A stretch of 64,000 bases of DNA from Verrucomicrobiota bacterium (GTDB lineage Bacteria > Verrucomicrobiota > Verrucomicrobiia > Chthoniobacterales > Terrimicrobiaceae): the NCBI GenBank assembly GCA_017305195.1, contig JAFKMU010000041.1:62001-126000 (forward strand). Reading direction: 5' to 3'. Positions 9,456 to 19,100 of this stretch are shown here, one piece after another (within the stretch, counting starts at the first letter, position 1; every line of letters starts with the position of its first letter). Under the pieces are notes generated by a model, which worked only from the letters and a program-made list of their open reading frames with translations, ran no database searches and was not told the DNA's origin. A program made the position numbers and the translations under genes.

Positions 9456-10141
9456 AACGGCAGATGCGAGTCACGAAGTCCGACTGCCTCGACCCTGTTG
9501 GATCGTCTCTGCAAATCGGTTTTACACTTGTTGAAGTTTTGGTGACTGTGGCTATAGCAGGAGTTTTGGCCGCCCTCCTGTTCTCCGCCATGGGGCGAGT
9601 GAGGGAATCCGCGAAGAGCGTCCAATGCACTGGCCGACTGAAGAACCTGATGGTAGCCGTGGAGACCTACCGGGGCGACTATAATCGCTACCCCCAGTCC
9701 TATGGCGGCAATAAGGCATGGTGGGATAACCTTATGACTGGCGGATACGTGAACTCGGCAAAAGATATTACATGTCCGTCAGGAGGCTACATGGATACTT
9801 ACGATCCGAACCAACAGAGTGAAAGGCGGCGTAGCTACGGTGGATATGGATACACGAGCCTGTATTTATGGCCAGACGCCGCGCGCACCGATGCCGTGCC
9901 AGCTTTTTTTACGACAAGGTTGATCCGGCGCTCGATGTGGCCGCTTATCGCCGATGGAGACTATCTCGCAATCTATTCCCTTGATGACCCGACTGCCTCG
10001 GCAGCACCCGGCAACCGATTCGCGGCAAGGCATGGCGGCTGGGCAAACGTTCTCATGGCGGACGGACATATCGAAAGGGCCCGCTATGGTGACAAGCGGT
10101 GGCGCCAGTCGGAACTCAACAATGGCAGCTACTTCCAGTAG
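9452..10141 (+). CDS. Type II pseudopilin-like protein with H-X9-DG C-terminal motif
   Basis: The 229-residue protein has a type IV prepilin/pseudopilin N-terminus: a 22-residue basic leader, then GFTLVEVLVTVAIAGVLAALL with the conserved Gly-Phe and Glu at position +5. The C-terminal domain holds the H-X9-DG signature (His in RHGG, Asp-Gly in MADGHIE) typical of the large pseudopilin-like families of Planctomycetes, Verrucomicrobia and Lentisphaerae. A prepilin peptidase would cut after the Gly, leaving the protein anchored or assembled in an envelope structure. It overlaps the stop of the preceding GH-A hydrolase by four bases. Its role in glycan handling is unproven. Confidence 0.92.
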   Translation: MKRQMRVTKSDCLDPVGSSLQIGFTLVEVLVTVAIAGVLAALLFSAMGRVRESAKSVQCTGRLKNLMVAVETYRGDYNRYPQSYGGNKAWWDNLMTGGYVNSAKDITCPSGGYMDTYDPNQQSERRRSYGGYGYTSLYLWPDAARTDAVPAFFTTRLIRRSMWPLIADGDYLAIYSLDDPTASAAPGNRFAARHGGWANVLMADGHIERARYGDKRWRQSELNNGSYFQ

Positions 10142-10479
10142 ATTTTTTGACGATTGGGCTGGGCTCCTGAAAATAAGTCCGGTTTGGATGAAGTGGGGGC
10201 TTAAGATCACGCGTAAGCGGACTCGCTTGAGCGGCGAGAGCAGACGCTACGCTTCGGCGCGATCCCGTGTCTGCTGTTTGCTGGAGCCGTTCTCCAGAGC
10301 ATAAAAAATTCCTTTGCGCCGGGAGAGCCTGTAACGCGCTTTCATTGGTTACGGGCAGAATAGAAGCTCGACCGAAAATCCCAAAAGGAGCCCTTGACGG
10401 GTAGGCACGAGCCGTTGCGAGGCAGGTGAGATCCTGAAAGCCTGTATTGCAAGGTCTTACTGTCCAGTGGCTTGTGAGA
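10142..10479. other. Intergenic region between pseudopilin gene and tRNA-Cys
   Basis: This stretch of 338 bases has no convincing gene. It contains a perfect CTGGAG/CTCCAG hairpin with a five-base loop (10281-10297) but no T-run, so it is at best a weak transcript end. It is the boundary between the less GC-rich carbohydrate region and the tRNA. Confidence 0.45.
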
Positions 10480-10554
10480 TGGAGGCGGGGGTCGGAATCG
10501 AACCGACGCATGGGGCTTTTGCAGAGCCCGGCCTTACCACTTGGCTACCCCGCC
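10480..10554 (-). tRNA. tRNA-Cys (anticodon GCA)
   Basis: Read on the minus strand, the 75 bases fold into a full cloverleaf. The acceptor pairs GGCGGGG with CCCCGCC, the anticodon stem GGGCT/AGCCC closes loop CTGCAAA with anticodon GCA at 10522-10520, and the T arm contains GGTTCGAATCC. The discriminator base is U, as needed by cysteinyl-tRNA synthetase, and CCA is encoded. It follows the stop of the upstream minus-strand gene by 16 bases, so it may share that transcript. A tRNA at the edge of a compositionally different block is a usual integration site for mobile islands. Confidence 0.96.
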
Positions 10555-10570
10555 GTGAAATCACGAGCGG

Positions 10571-11329
10571 TTACCAATATACGTTCAGGGGCGGTGTGAC
10601 AATCGAAACTTGTCCCGCTCCCACCAAAGTTCCCTCTGTCTGATCCAGGGAGTCGACCAGGCCCTCCTTGAATGCGACCTTCAGCGTTCCTACGGGAACT
10701 TTTACGTAGATCGTGTTGCCGATCATGACCGTCTGGGTCACGACGTTTGCCGGGGCGCCGGGCTTGCTCGGAGGAATGACGGTCTGGGTAACGCCGGGGG
10801 TATAGGTGGTTTGCGGGATGAGGTCGTATTTGACGTATTCCCAGATTTCCTCGGACCCTTCCTTGCTTGCGCGTTTGGTGGTCTTGGCCGGTTTGCCGAC
10901 GCTGCGGCGCACTTCGTCGATGGTCATGCCGATGGCGACCTCTTTCTTCGCGATGAGGGCTTCCACCATCTGACGGCGTTCCTCGGCCTTCTTCATCGTC
11001 GCGAGGAAGTCCTTCGGCAGCCCGGAGAGGTCGTCATAGGGCACCCAGGCGAGCACGCCGCCCTGCTGGGCATTGCCCCGGACGCGGCATCCGGCGTCGG
11101 CGACGGCGACGATCTGCACCTGCTGCGGATACCGGAGGGTGCCGGCGTAGCGGGTCATGCCGATGTCGAAATAGCTTTTGGCGGCGCGCGCCATGTTGAC
11201 GCGAAGCGCCTTGTCCCCAAAGTCGGAGAGGTAAATCGCACCCGGCTCCCGGATGATGGGAGAGGCGTGGAGCGACGCTGCCGCGGTAAGCAGCAGGAGG
11301 AACCTGGGGAGATTCGCCAGACGAGTCAT
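10571..11329 (-). CDS. Secreted protein with SH3-like and SmpA/BamE-like segments
   Basis: The 252-residue protein has a signal peptide (FLLLLTAAASLHA, cleavage near residue 22). Residues about 60-105 (DAGCRVRGNAQQGGVLAWV) resemble a bacterial SH3-like or surface-layer wall-binding fold. Residues 133-147 (IGMTIDEVRRSVGKP) match the start of SmpA/OmlA/BamE-type domains, where a short helix precedes a beta-sheet. It is likely periplasmic. I do not recognise a named orthologue. The tRNA-Cys gene lies directly downstream on the same strand. Confidence 0.6.
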   Translation of the reverse strand: MTRLANLPRFLLLLTAAASLHASPIIREPGAIYLSDFGDKALRVNMARAAKSYFDIGMTRYAGTLRYPQQVQIVAVADAGCRVRGNAQQGGVLAWVPYDDLSGLPKDFLATMKKAEERRQMVEALIAKKEVAIGMTIDEVRRSVGKPAKTTKRASKEGSEEIWEYVKYDLIPQTTYTPGVTQTVIPPSKPGAPANVVTQTVMIGNTIYVKVPVGTLKVAFKEGLVDSLDQTEGTLVGAGQVSIVTPPLNVYW

Positions 11330-11414
11330 TTGGCGTAATCTGGCACGGGTCGGGTCAACTTGCCAGTGTGAACGGAGGCTTGTCGATCCGCCGTCGACCG
11401 CTTAAGCAGGTCGG

Positions 11415-11822
11415 ATGAGCAGCAGCTTCCACGAGTTTGTTCTTCGCGGCGGTCAGACCGTTACGGCCGGGCGCATGAATGCCTTCCGTCGGCAGATCCC
11501 TTTCCTCAAGGTCAAAGCGGAAACGCTGAACAGCCCGGACTTTCCCCATCTGGCCGAGCAGGCGCGGTTCCTTTCGCGCTACGCCGAGGACGTTCTCGAC
11601 GGGGTTTATCAATCAGGCGACCTCCAGGCGATCACCGAGACGGTCTTCGCCCTCGGTTATCTGTTGAATGATGTCGACATCATCCCGGATAATATCCCGG
11701 GCAAGGGGCTCGCCGACGATTCCGCGGTACTGCGAGCAGTTTTGCTGAGTCACGAGGAGGAGTTTCAGGGCTTTGCCCGGCATTACGGGCTCGACTACGC
11801 GAAGGTCACGGGAAACCCGTGA
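11415..11822 (+). CDS. DUF1232-like small protein
   Basis: The protein is 135 residues. The central part LNDVDIIPDNIPGKGLADDS fits the DUF1232 pattern (xDxIPDxxPxxGxxDD) shared by YkvA-like proteins. A preceding alpha-helical region (LAEQARFLSRYAEDVLDG) completes the usual layout. Family members are often membrane-associated, but no strong transmembrane helix is visible here. It is divergent from the secreted protein at 10571-11329 and convergent with the aldo/keto reductase. Biochemical role is unknown. Confidence 0.55.
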   Translation: MSSSFHEFVLRGGQTVTAGRMNAFRRQIPFLKVKAETLNSPDFPHLAEQARFLSRYAEDVLDGVYQSGDLQAITETVFALGYLLNDVDIIPDNIPGKGLADDSAVLRAVLLSHEEEFQGFARHYGLDYAKVTGNP

Positions 11823-11839
11823 CCCTCGGGGGGGAGCCG

Positions 11840-12844
11840 TTATTGCGGCTCCCTGAGGATGGTTTCGATCAGGGCGAGTTCCTCGGCGGAAAAATCCAGT
11901 TTCTGTAGCGCCGCCACGGTGTCTTCCAGTTGCGTGACGCGGCTGGCTCCCACGAGCACAGAGGTGACGACTGGCAGCCGGAGAATCCAGGCCACCGCCA
12001 TTTGCGCGAGCGTCTGGCCGCGTTCCACGGCGAGATCGTTGAGTTTGCGGATGCGGGCGATTTTTTCCTCGGTGACTGCGCTGGATTGGAGAAATCCCGT
12101 CGGTCGTGCCGCCCGGGAATCGGCGGGGATGCCCCCCAGGTAACGGTTGGTCAGGAGTCCCTGGGCGAGGGGTGAGAAGGGGATGCAGCCGACGCCTTTT
12201 TCCGCGAGGACATCCGTGAGTCCGTCCTCGATCCAGCGGTTAAGCATGCTGTAACTCGGCTGGTGAATGAGGAGCGGCACCTTTTCCGCCCGGAGATAAT
12301 CGGCGGCCTGAGCGGCGAGAGGGGCGGGGTAGTTGGACACCCCGGCGTAGATGGCGCGGCCGGAGCGCACTGCCTGGATGATCGCGCCGAGGCTTTCCTC
12401 GAGCGGAGTGTCGGGGTCCGGGCGGTGGTGGTAGAAGATGTCGACGTAGTCGATCTGCATGCGCTTCAGGCTCTGGTCGAGGCTGGCGAGGAGATACTTG
12501 CGGGAGCCCCATTCACCGTAGGGCCCCGGCCACATGCGATAGCCGGCCTTGGTGGAGATGATGAGTTCGTCGCGGTGGGCGGCGAGTTTGCCATGGAGCA
12601 CGCTGCCGAAGGTCTCCTCGGCGCTCCCCGGCGGCGGTCCGTAGTTATTGGCGAGGTCAAAGTGCGTCACCCCGAGGTCAAAGGCTCGCAGGATCATCTG
12701 CTCGGCATTCTCGCGTGTATCGACTCCGCCAAAGTTGTGCCACAGGCCGAGCGAGAGCGCGGGCAGCTTGAGGCCGCTCCGTCCGCAACGGCGGTAAACC
12801 ATGGAGTCGTAGCGGTCAGGCGCGGGGAGATGGGATGTGCTCAT
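11840..12844 (-). CDS. yghZ: Aldo/keto reductase, YghZ/L-glyceraldehyde 3-phosphate reductase type
   Basis: The 334-residue protein is a (beta/alpha)8 NADPH-dependent reductase. The catalytic tetrad is visible: Asp63 and Tyr68 in HFDLANNYG, Lys99 in IISTKAG, and His139/140 in DIFYHHRPD. The insert NNYGPPPGSAEE and the KAGYRMWPGPYGEWGSRKY segment are hallmarks of the E. coli YghZ subgroup that reduces L-glyceraldehyde 3-phosphate and methylglyoxal. A role in detoxifying reactive aldehydes in the cytoplasm is likely. It is divergent from the RlpA-like gene (94-base gap). The subgroup call is good; the physiological substrate is not shown. Confidence 0.85.
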   Translation of the reverse strand: MSTSHLPAPDRYDSMVYRRCGRSGLKLPALSLGLWHNFGGVDTRENAEQMILRAFDLGVTHFDLANNYGPPPGSAEETFGSVLHGKLAAHRDELIISTKAGYRMWPGPYGEWGSRKYLLASLDQSLKRMQIDYVDIFYHHRPDPDTPLEESLGAIIQAVRSGRAIYAGVSNYPAPLAAQAADYLRAEKVPLLIHQPSYSMLNRWIEDGLTDVLAEKGVGCIPFSPLAQGLLTNRYLGGIPADSRAARPTGFLQSSAVTEEKIARIRKLNDLAVERGQTLAQMAVAWILRLPVVTSVLVGASRVTQLEDTVAALQKLDFSAEELALIETILREPQ

Positions 12845-12938
12845 TCAGGGGGTAGCGATACCAGACCCGCGTCGGCGACGGAACGCCAAAGATCGGCTGC
12901 GGCTTGCCCGTGGGGCGTGAAGTTGCTACCGAGAGAGC

Positions 12939-13448
12939 ATGTCTCGCGCTTATCGGTGGACGAGCTGTGTGCTGGGATTGCTCGCTTTGGCGGGGTGCTC
13001 CAGTCCGCAGTACAGCGGTTATAAGTTCAAGCCCTATACGGTGCGAGGCCATCATTACGAACCCCTGAGCCCCCAGTCGGCTGTGGGCTATGTCGAGGAG
13101 GGCGTCGCTTCTCATTACCACGAGGGTTTTCTCATCTTTCCCGGCAAGACCGCTCTCGGTGAGTCCCTCTGGTTCTGGAGCAGCAGCGGAGCGCACAAGA
13201 CGCTGCCCTTGCCCTGCACGGTACGGGTGACCAATCTCCAGAACGGTCGCTCCGTGGTCATCCGGCTCAATGATCGCGGCCCCTACATCGGAGACCGGGT
13301 CATTGATGTCACCACACCGGTGGCAAAGAAGCTCGGCTTTTACCACCAGGGGCTCGCCCGTGTGCGGGTGGAGGTGCTGAGCGTGGGCGATGGCAAGTGG
13401 CGCATCAAGACGCCGCGCGGCTATCGCCAGCCGACTGTGTATTACTAG
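12939..13448 (+). CDS. rlpA: RlpA-like lipoprotein, double-psi beta-barrel
   Basis: The 169-residue protein has a lipoprotein signal with lipobox LALAGC (Cys20). The double-psi beta-barrel is recognised by EEGVASHYHEG near residue 53, AHKTLPLPCTVRVTNL and the catalytic-site segment VIRLNDRGPY (Asp in NDRGP). RlpA proteins cleave peptidoglycan strands lacking stem peptides or act in septal-wall organisation. The SPOR domain found in Escherichia RlpA is absent, which is common in short RlpA-like proteins. It is probably anchored on the periplasmic side of the outer membrane. Confidence 0.88.
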   Translation: MSRAYRWTSCVLGLLALAGCSSPQYSGYKFKPYTVRGHHYEPLSPQSAVGYVEEGVASHYHEGFLIFPGKTALGESLWFWSSSGAHKTLPLPCTVRVTNLQNGRSVVIRLNDRGPYIGDRVIDVTTPVAKKLGFYHQGLARVRVEVLSVGDGKWRIKTPRGYRQPTVYY

Positions 13449-15497
13449 CTAGGCGGCGGATTTTTCCTCGAGTGAGCTGAGCAGCTGGCGGGCGGCTTCG
13501 AGCTGCTCGGGACGCCCGATGAGGAGGATTTCATCCTTGGCGGTGAGCTCCTCGTCCGGCGGGGGATTGATGATGCTGTCGCCCGCCCGATCGATGCCGA
13601 CGATGCTGGCACCTGTGAGGCTGCGGATCTGAAGCTCCCGGATCTGTTTGCCTTCCCAGGGCGAGCCATCGGGCAGGGCGATGGTCTCGAGCTTGGCGTT
13701 GCGCAGCATCGATGGCAGGGCTGGAGCATGATGGGGCGACAGAGGCAACGGTTCGGCCTCTTCGGCAAAGGTGTCGTGCAGGGCGGATTGGGCGCGGGAA
13801 TAAAGCCGGACCGATCCTCGATACAGGAAAAAGCCGGTGATCGCGGCAACGATGAGTGCAAGAATGAGCAGGTTGCTGGACGGCAGGACCGCCGAACTGA
13901 GCAACAGGACCAGAAGGATGAGGCCGATGGTGGCCGCGGTCGTGATGACGCCGGTGATAATGGCCTGAATGCCCGGTGCGCTCGGGCCTGCCTTGGCGGT
14001 ATTGACGCTGATCTCGGAGATCAACATCGCGACGACCTCCAGTTTGCGCCAGACAGCAATGAGCAATGGGAAGCTCACCAGCATTGCTGCAAGCCAGCAC
14101 GCAGCCTTCGCTCCCTCGACCCCGCCGGGGAAGTGGTCCCACTGGGAGACTACCGTTCGATAGAGAAAGACCGCGGCGATGAAAATGCCGGTGACCATCA
14201 GCAGGTTCACTCCGATTTGCAGGCCGAGCTTTGTCAGGATCTTGCGCTCCATGTTGCGCCCGCTGCGGCTTGTCATGCTGCCGACCCAGAGGGAATAGGC
14301 ATCCATTCCTTTGACCAGAGGCTTGGGCGCGATCCGATCAAACCACCCGACCAATCCATCGGAGGCCTGGATCAGGTAGGGTGTCGTCAGCGTGGTAATC
14401 GAGGAGACGGCGACGGCGATCGGGTAGATGAAGTCGCTCGTCACGCGCAGGGACAGACCAAGCGCTGCGATAATGAAGGAAAATTCACCGATCTGCGCCA
14501 GGCTCATTCCGACGCGCAGCGAGGTGCGGGCATCGTTGCCTGCGACGAAGCAGCCGAGCGAACAGGCGATGACCTTGCCCATGATGACGACCAGCGAGAT
14601 GATCAGGATGGGCCAGGCGTATTTGAGGATGAGCGCCGGCTCGATCATGAGGCCGATCGAGACAAAAAAGACCGCGCTGAAAAGGTCGCGCACCGGGAGC
14701 ATGAGTGTCTCGATGCGGTAGATATGCCGCGATTCCGCGATGATGGCGCCGATGAGGAAGGCCCCGAGCGCGACGCTGTACCCGAGCTTTACCGTGATGA
14801 GCGCGACGCCGAAGCACAGGCCGATGACCGTCACGAGCATCATCTCGTCGCTCTTGAACTTCGCCACGTAATTCAGCAGCCGGGGAACGATGATGAGTCC
14901 GAGCACGAGGAGGATGCCGAGGAACGACCCCAGGCTCAGAATCGTCATGCCGATTTCCGGAGCGGAGACCTCGCCGGTCCGGGCAAAGCCCGAGAGCAGC
15001 GCGATCATGACGATGGCCAGGATGTCTTCGACGATGAGAATGCCGATGATCAGGGAGGCAAAGTGGTCGTTCTTTTTGCCCAGGCCCTCCAGCGCCTTGA
15101 TGATGATGGTGGTCGAGGAGATGGAAAGAATGGCGCCGAGGAAGACGCTGTCCATCTGGCTCCATCCGAAGATCCGGCCGAGTTCGTACCCGACCAGGAT
15201 CATCAGCAGGATCTCCATGGTTGCGCCGATCACAGCCGTGGCTCCGACCTTCTGGAGCTTGCGGAAGCTGAATTCCAAACCCAGCGCAAACATGAGAAAG
15301 ATCACGCCGAGTTCCGCCAGCGTCTCGATGCGGTGCTCGTCGGCGATGAGGGCGAAGGGCGGAGTGTGCGGGCCCACGAGCACACCGGCCAGGATGTAGC
15401 CGAGCACGACGGGCTGTCGGAACTGGCGGAATAGCACTGTCGCCAGCGCAGCCGCGATCATCACAATAGCCAGGTCCTGTAAGAGCGTGTCGTGCAT
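13449..15497 (-). CDS. CPA2-family cation:proton antiporter with C-terminal TrkA_C domain
   Basis: The protein has 682 residues. Residues 1-390 are a sodium/proton exchanger domain with about twelve transmembrane helices (QPVVLGYILAGVLVGP, then IGILIVEDILAIVMIALL with the ion-binding Glu-Asp). Residues about 430-580 add four more hydrophobic helices. Residues about 600-675 form a TrkA_C (RCK_C) ligand-binding domain, without the preceding NAD-binding TrkA_N domain of KefB/KefC. It probably exchanges K+ or Na+ for protons across the inner membrane. The gene ends directly beside the convergent rlpA stop. Confidence 0.9.
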   Translation of the reverse strand: MHDTLLQDLAIVMIAAALATVLFRQFRQPVVLGYILAGVLVGPHTPPFALIADEHRIETLAELGVIFLMFALGLEFSFRKLQKVGATAVIGATMEILLMILVGYELGRIFGWSQMDSVFLGAILSISSTTIIIKALEGLGKKNDHFASLIIGILIVEDILAIVMIALLSGFARTGEVSAPEIGMTILSLGSFLGILLVLGLIIVPRLLNYVAKFKSDEMMLVTVIGLCFGVALITVKLGYSVALGAFLIGAIIAESRHIYRIETLMLPVRDLFSAVFFVSIGLMIEPALILKYAWPILIISLVVIMGKVIACSLGCFVAGNDARTSLRVGMSLAQIGEFSFIIAALGLSLRVTSDFIYPIAVAVSSITTLTTPYLIQASDGLVGWFDRIAPKPLVKGMDAYSLWVGSMTSRSGRNMERKILTKLGLQIGVNLLMVTGIFIAAVFLYRTVVSQWDHFPGGVEGAKAACWLAAMLVSFPLLIAVWRKLEVVAMLISEISVNTAKAGPSAPGIQAIITGVITTAATIGLILLVLLLSSAVLPSSNLLILALIVAAITGFFLYRGSVRLYSRAQSALHDTFAEEAEPLPLSPHHAPALPSMLRNAKLETIALPDGSPWEGKQIRELQIRSLTGASIVGIDRAGDSIINPPPDEELTAKDEILLIGRPEQLEAARQLLSSLEEKSAA

Positions 15498-15582
15498 CCT
15501 CTTTCCTTTTGCTTAACGGCCCGGCAAATGTCCACCGAAGAGGGGAAAAACTTCTGCCATCCTTCCCCGAGGCGGGTCGGAG

Positions 15583-16143
15583 CTAACTTTCGGAAAGGAA
15601 ATGAGCGACCTTTTCGCGGATGCCGCGCGACACGACCGGCCAGGCGTGGGCGGGGACGTGTGACTTGTGGATATGGGTCGCTTTTTTCCAACAGGCGGAT
15701 TTTCCGGGGAAAACCATCAGGTCAGCGGCGCACCACGTGACCATGGTGGGGCAGAGCCATTCGTGGGCGTCGAGGCGGCGCAGGAACTCGCTGCCCGGGC
15801 GCATCTCCCGGCAGGCGGGCAGGATGGGCAGCAGGTGCGCTACCAGCGAACCCTCATGCGGTGAATGAAGCAGGGCTGCCCGGTGCAGCGGGAGGGCGGG
15901 GGACTGGCGGATCGTTTCGCGCGCCACGAGTCCGCCCATGCTGTACCCGACGAGGTTGAAGGTTTCGCCCCGTGAGGAAAGCTCCGCCGCCAGCTCGGCG
16001 GCTACGGTTTCCAGCGAGACGCGGCCCGAGTTGTTGTATTTCCAAATCCGGCACGGGCCGACCGTCTTCTCGATATGCCGGCGCATCGGCTCCCACCGAT
16101 CGTGCCCGCCCCAGATGCCGTCGAGGATATAGGTCGTGCTCAC
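15583..16143 (-). CDS. Alpha/beta hydrolase (lipase/esterase-like)
   Basis: The GTG at 16143 starts a 186-residue protein (VSTTYILDGIWGGHDRW); the GTGA overlap with the stop of the acyl-ACP synthetase gene fixes the start and implies translational coupling. The nucleophile elbow is GYSMGG (Ser68) and the oxyanion region is near LDGIWGGHD; a C-terminal His lies in KSHVPAHAW. No signal peptide is visible. Coupling with a lysophospholipid acyltransferase suggests a lipid substrate such as a phospholipid or fatty-acid ester (inference). The frame is open much further upstream, but that part lies inside the upstream gene and is not coding. Confidence 0.8.
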   Translation of the reverse strand: MSTTYILDGIWGGHDRWEPMRRHIEKTVGPCRIWKYNNSGRVSLETVAAELAAELSSRGETFNLVGYSMGGLVARETIRQSPALPLHRAALLHSPHEGSLVAHLLPILPACREMRPGSEFLRRLDAHEWLCPTMVTWCAADLMVFPGKSACWKKATHIHKSHVPAHAWPVVSRGIREKVAHFLSES

Positions 16144-19100
16144 GCGAGGCTCCCAGTTTTCACCAGCTCGCGGCACGAGGCAAGGTCGAGCTTGCCCGAG
16201 CCTAGCAGGGGAATGGCCGGTACCACGATCACCTCGCGGGGCGTCCAGAGGTTGGGCAGCCCGGCGGCGCGGATCGTGGCGGAGACCGTTTCCCGCTCGA
16301 CCGGGCTGGTCGAGATCAGGACGATCTCCTCGCCTTTCTCCGCATGGGGGCGGCCCAGTACGCAGAGCGCGGGGCCGGTGGCGCGAGCAGGAATGATCGC
16401 CGCCAGCACCTCCTCGATGGCGAGATGGGAGACCATTTCCCCGCCGATCTTGGAGAAGCGGCTGAGCCGCCCGGAGATGAAGAGAAATCCCTCGGCGTCG
16501 ACCCGGGCCACGTCGCCCGTGATGAACCACCCGTCGCGGAATTTTCCGGCCTCGCAACTCGTGAGATATCCGCTGGCGACATTGATCCCCTTGAGCGCGA
16601 GGACTCCCGCTGTCGCTCCCGGGATGGGCAACTCTGTCTCGGGATCGAGGAAGCGCGCAGCCAGGCCGGGGAGCAGGCGACCGACGCTGCCGAAACGGTT
16701 GCCGATCTGGATGGAGTCCGCGCCCACCCCGCGCGCCGGGGCGGGCATGTTCAAGCACGCGACCGGGGAAGTTTCTGTCAGGCCGTAGCCTTCCATCACC
16801 TCGCAGCCGAAGCGTTCGCGAAAGGCCGCCGCGGTTTCCTTGGGCAGCTTTTCCGCGCCGGTCACGACCAGGCGGAGCGTTCCGAAGGCATCGCGCGGGA
16901 TGCGCTTGATATAGCCGCGCAGAAAGGTCGGCGTGGAGAGCAATACCGTCGGCAGTCCTTCCCGGGCGGCCTGAGCCAGCTTGTCAGCATCGAGCGGCGA
17001 AGGCGCCGTGACGACGGAACGCCGCGCCAGGATGGGGAAGATCAGGCCCATGGTCAGGCCAAAGCTGTGGAACAGCGGCAGCCCGCTCAGGATGCGGTCG
17101 CCGGGCTGGAGGAAACCCGTGTCCACTGCCTGCGCCATGTTGCCGAGTACATTACGGTGCGTGAGCGCGACACCCTTGGGCAGGCCGCTCGTGCCGCTGG
17201 TGAAAAGGAGGAGGGCTTCCTCCGTCGCGGTGCGGTCGACGCGTCCGGCGATGGCGCGAATGGCAGCCCGGGCATAGTCCGTCCATTTCAGCCCACGCAG
17301 GCAGTCCTCGACATATCGGACATCGCATGTCCAAGGCAGCTTGGGAAACCTCTGCTGGACGGGATGCGCCGTGATCGTGGTGGTGATGCCCGCCTGTTCG
17401 ATGCACGAGCTGAGCGCGGCGGAAGAAAGGGTCGGGTTGAGGTTGACCGGCACCTTCCCGGCGAAGATCACGCCGAGGTTGGCTAGCGCTCCGCCCACGC
17501 CTGGCGGCAGGAGGATGCCGACACGGTCCTCGCGGATCGTGCGCTTCCAGGTCGAGGCGAGCGCCTGGGCGGCGACGAGGAGCGTGCCGCGTTCCATGGT
17601 TTTTCCGCCGACGGGGTCGATCACGACATCCTGCCAGAAGTTCCGGCGCAGGCTCGTCGCCAGGCGATGGCCGAGCGTGCCCTGGTCGCGCAGGAGGAAG
17701 CTCTCGGCTCCCTGCTCGAGGAGAATCTCCCGTACACGTTCCGCTGTCGCCTCTTCCGCCGGGAGAGGCTGGGAGAAGGCAACCCGGACTGTGCGACGAC
17801 GCAGGCTCTCGGGGCGTCTGAAGAAATACTTGCCGCCCGCGAAGGTGTAGATCGAGCCCCATAGGCCGTCGAGATGGGCCACGACCACCGGGGCCTTGGC
17901 GCGGCGGGCGATGAGTTCGAAGCCGCTCTTGAGTTCCATCAGGCAGCCCGTGCGGGTGAGCTGACCCTCGGGGAAGATGCACACGACCTCCCCGGCGGTG
18001 AGGTGTTCCGAGGCGGTGCGAATCGCCTCCTTGGCTTTCGTCGCGGAGATCGGCACCGCGCCGAAGAGGCGGAGGATCGAGCCGAGCAGCGGAGTTTTGA
18101 AGAAGGCGTCATAGGCCATGAAGCGAATCGGGCGCTTGCAGGCGATCGACAGGATGAGTGTGTCGACGTAGCTCACGTGGTTGCAGACGAGGAGCACGCC
18201 GCCGTTTGCCGGGATGCGATCCGCGTGACGGGTGATCACGCGATAGTGGCCGCGCGAAATCAGAAGCGTCATGAGCCTCAGGAAGTCACGCCGCGCCAGG
18301 TGCAGGCAGAGGAACGAAACGAGCAGAAATCCGCCGCCGATGACGAGGAACTGGCTCGACGGCTTGAGGCCCAGCCAGCCCGAGGTGAGGGAATACACGC
18401 CCACTGCGACCACGCCCGCGATGCTCGAGAGCATGCTGGAGGCGGCGAGAATGCTGCCGCGATCCGCATCCGGCGAGCGGTCGACCAGATACGCGCCGAG
18501 CGGCACGAGGAAGAGGCCGCCAAACACGCCCAGCGCACCGAGCACGAGGTGGAAGGCGAGGCCGGTGGGGGTGAAGGCCAGCACGCCGAGCATGATGGCC
18601 AGGCCGAGCGCGCCGATGGGAGCGAGGCCGACATTGACCGAGTGGCGGTTGGCCCGGGCTGCGGCGATGCTGCCGACCGCGATGCCGAGGCCGAGCACGG
18701 CGAGCATGATGCCGGTGGCGCGGGCTGCGCCGTGACCGTCGGGGTGCAACTCGCGGCCCACCTGCGAGAGCGAAAGCATCAGCACGCCGCCTGCGAGATA
18801 AAACACCGCGTCGCCGAGCGCCGCCTGCCAGATGCCGCGATCCCGGCGCAGCAACTTGAAGAGATGGCCATGCGACCAGAGCAGGCTCCAGCGGAAGGGC
18901 GTCGGGTTTGCCGGCTTGCGGGCCGGAACCTTGCGGAAAATCCCGAGCGCGAGCAGGCAGCCAGCTGCCAGAATCACCGTCGAGATCGTGGCGGAGATCC
19001 AGGGCGTCGCATGCGAGGCGAAGCCGTCAATCAACTGACCTCCCGCCACGCTGCCGATCAGAATCGCCGCCACGCAGGTCATCTCCATCCACCCGACGGC

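Noticed and set aside
10281..10300. CTGGAG/CTCCAG hairpin as a terminator of the pseudopilin gene
   Set aside because: It has no T-run on either strand in the right place and is 140 bases after the stop; not listed as a terminator.
16144..16758. N-terminal extension of the alpha/beta hydrolase frame
   Set aside because: The frame is open but lies within the acyl-ACP synthetase domain, is Arg/Pro-rich and has no family resemblance; the GTG at 16143 with its overlap is the natural start.
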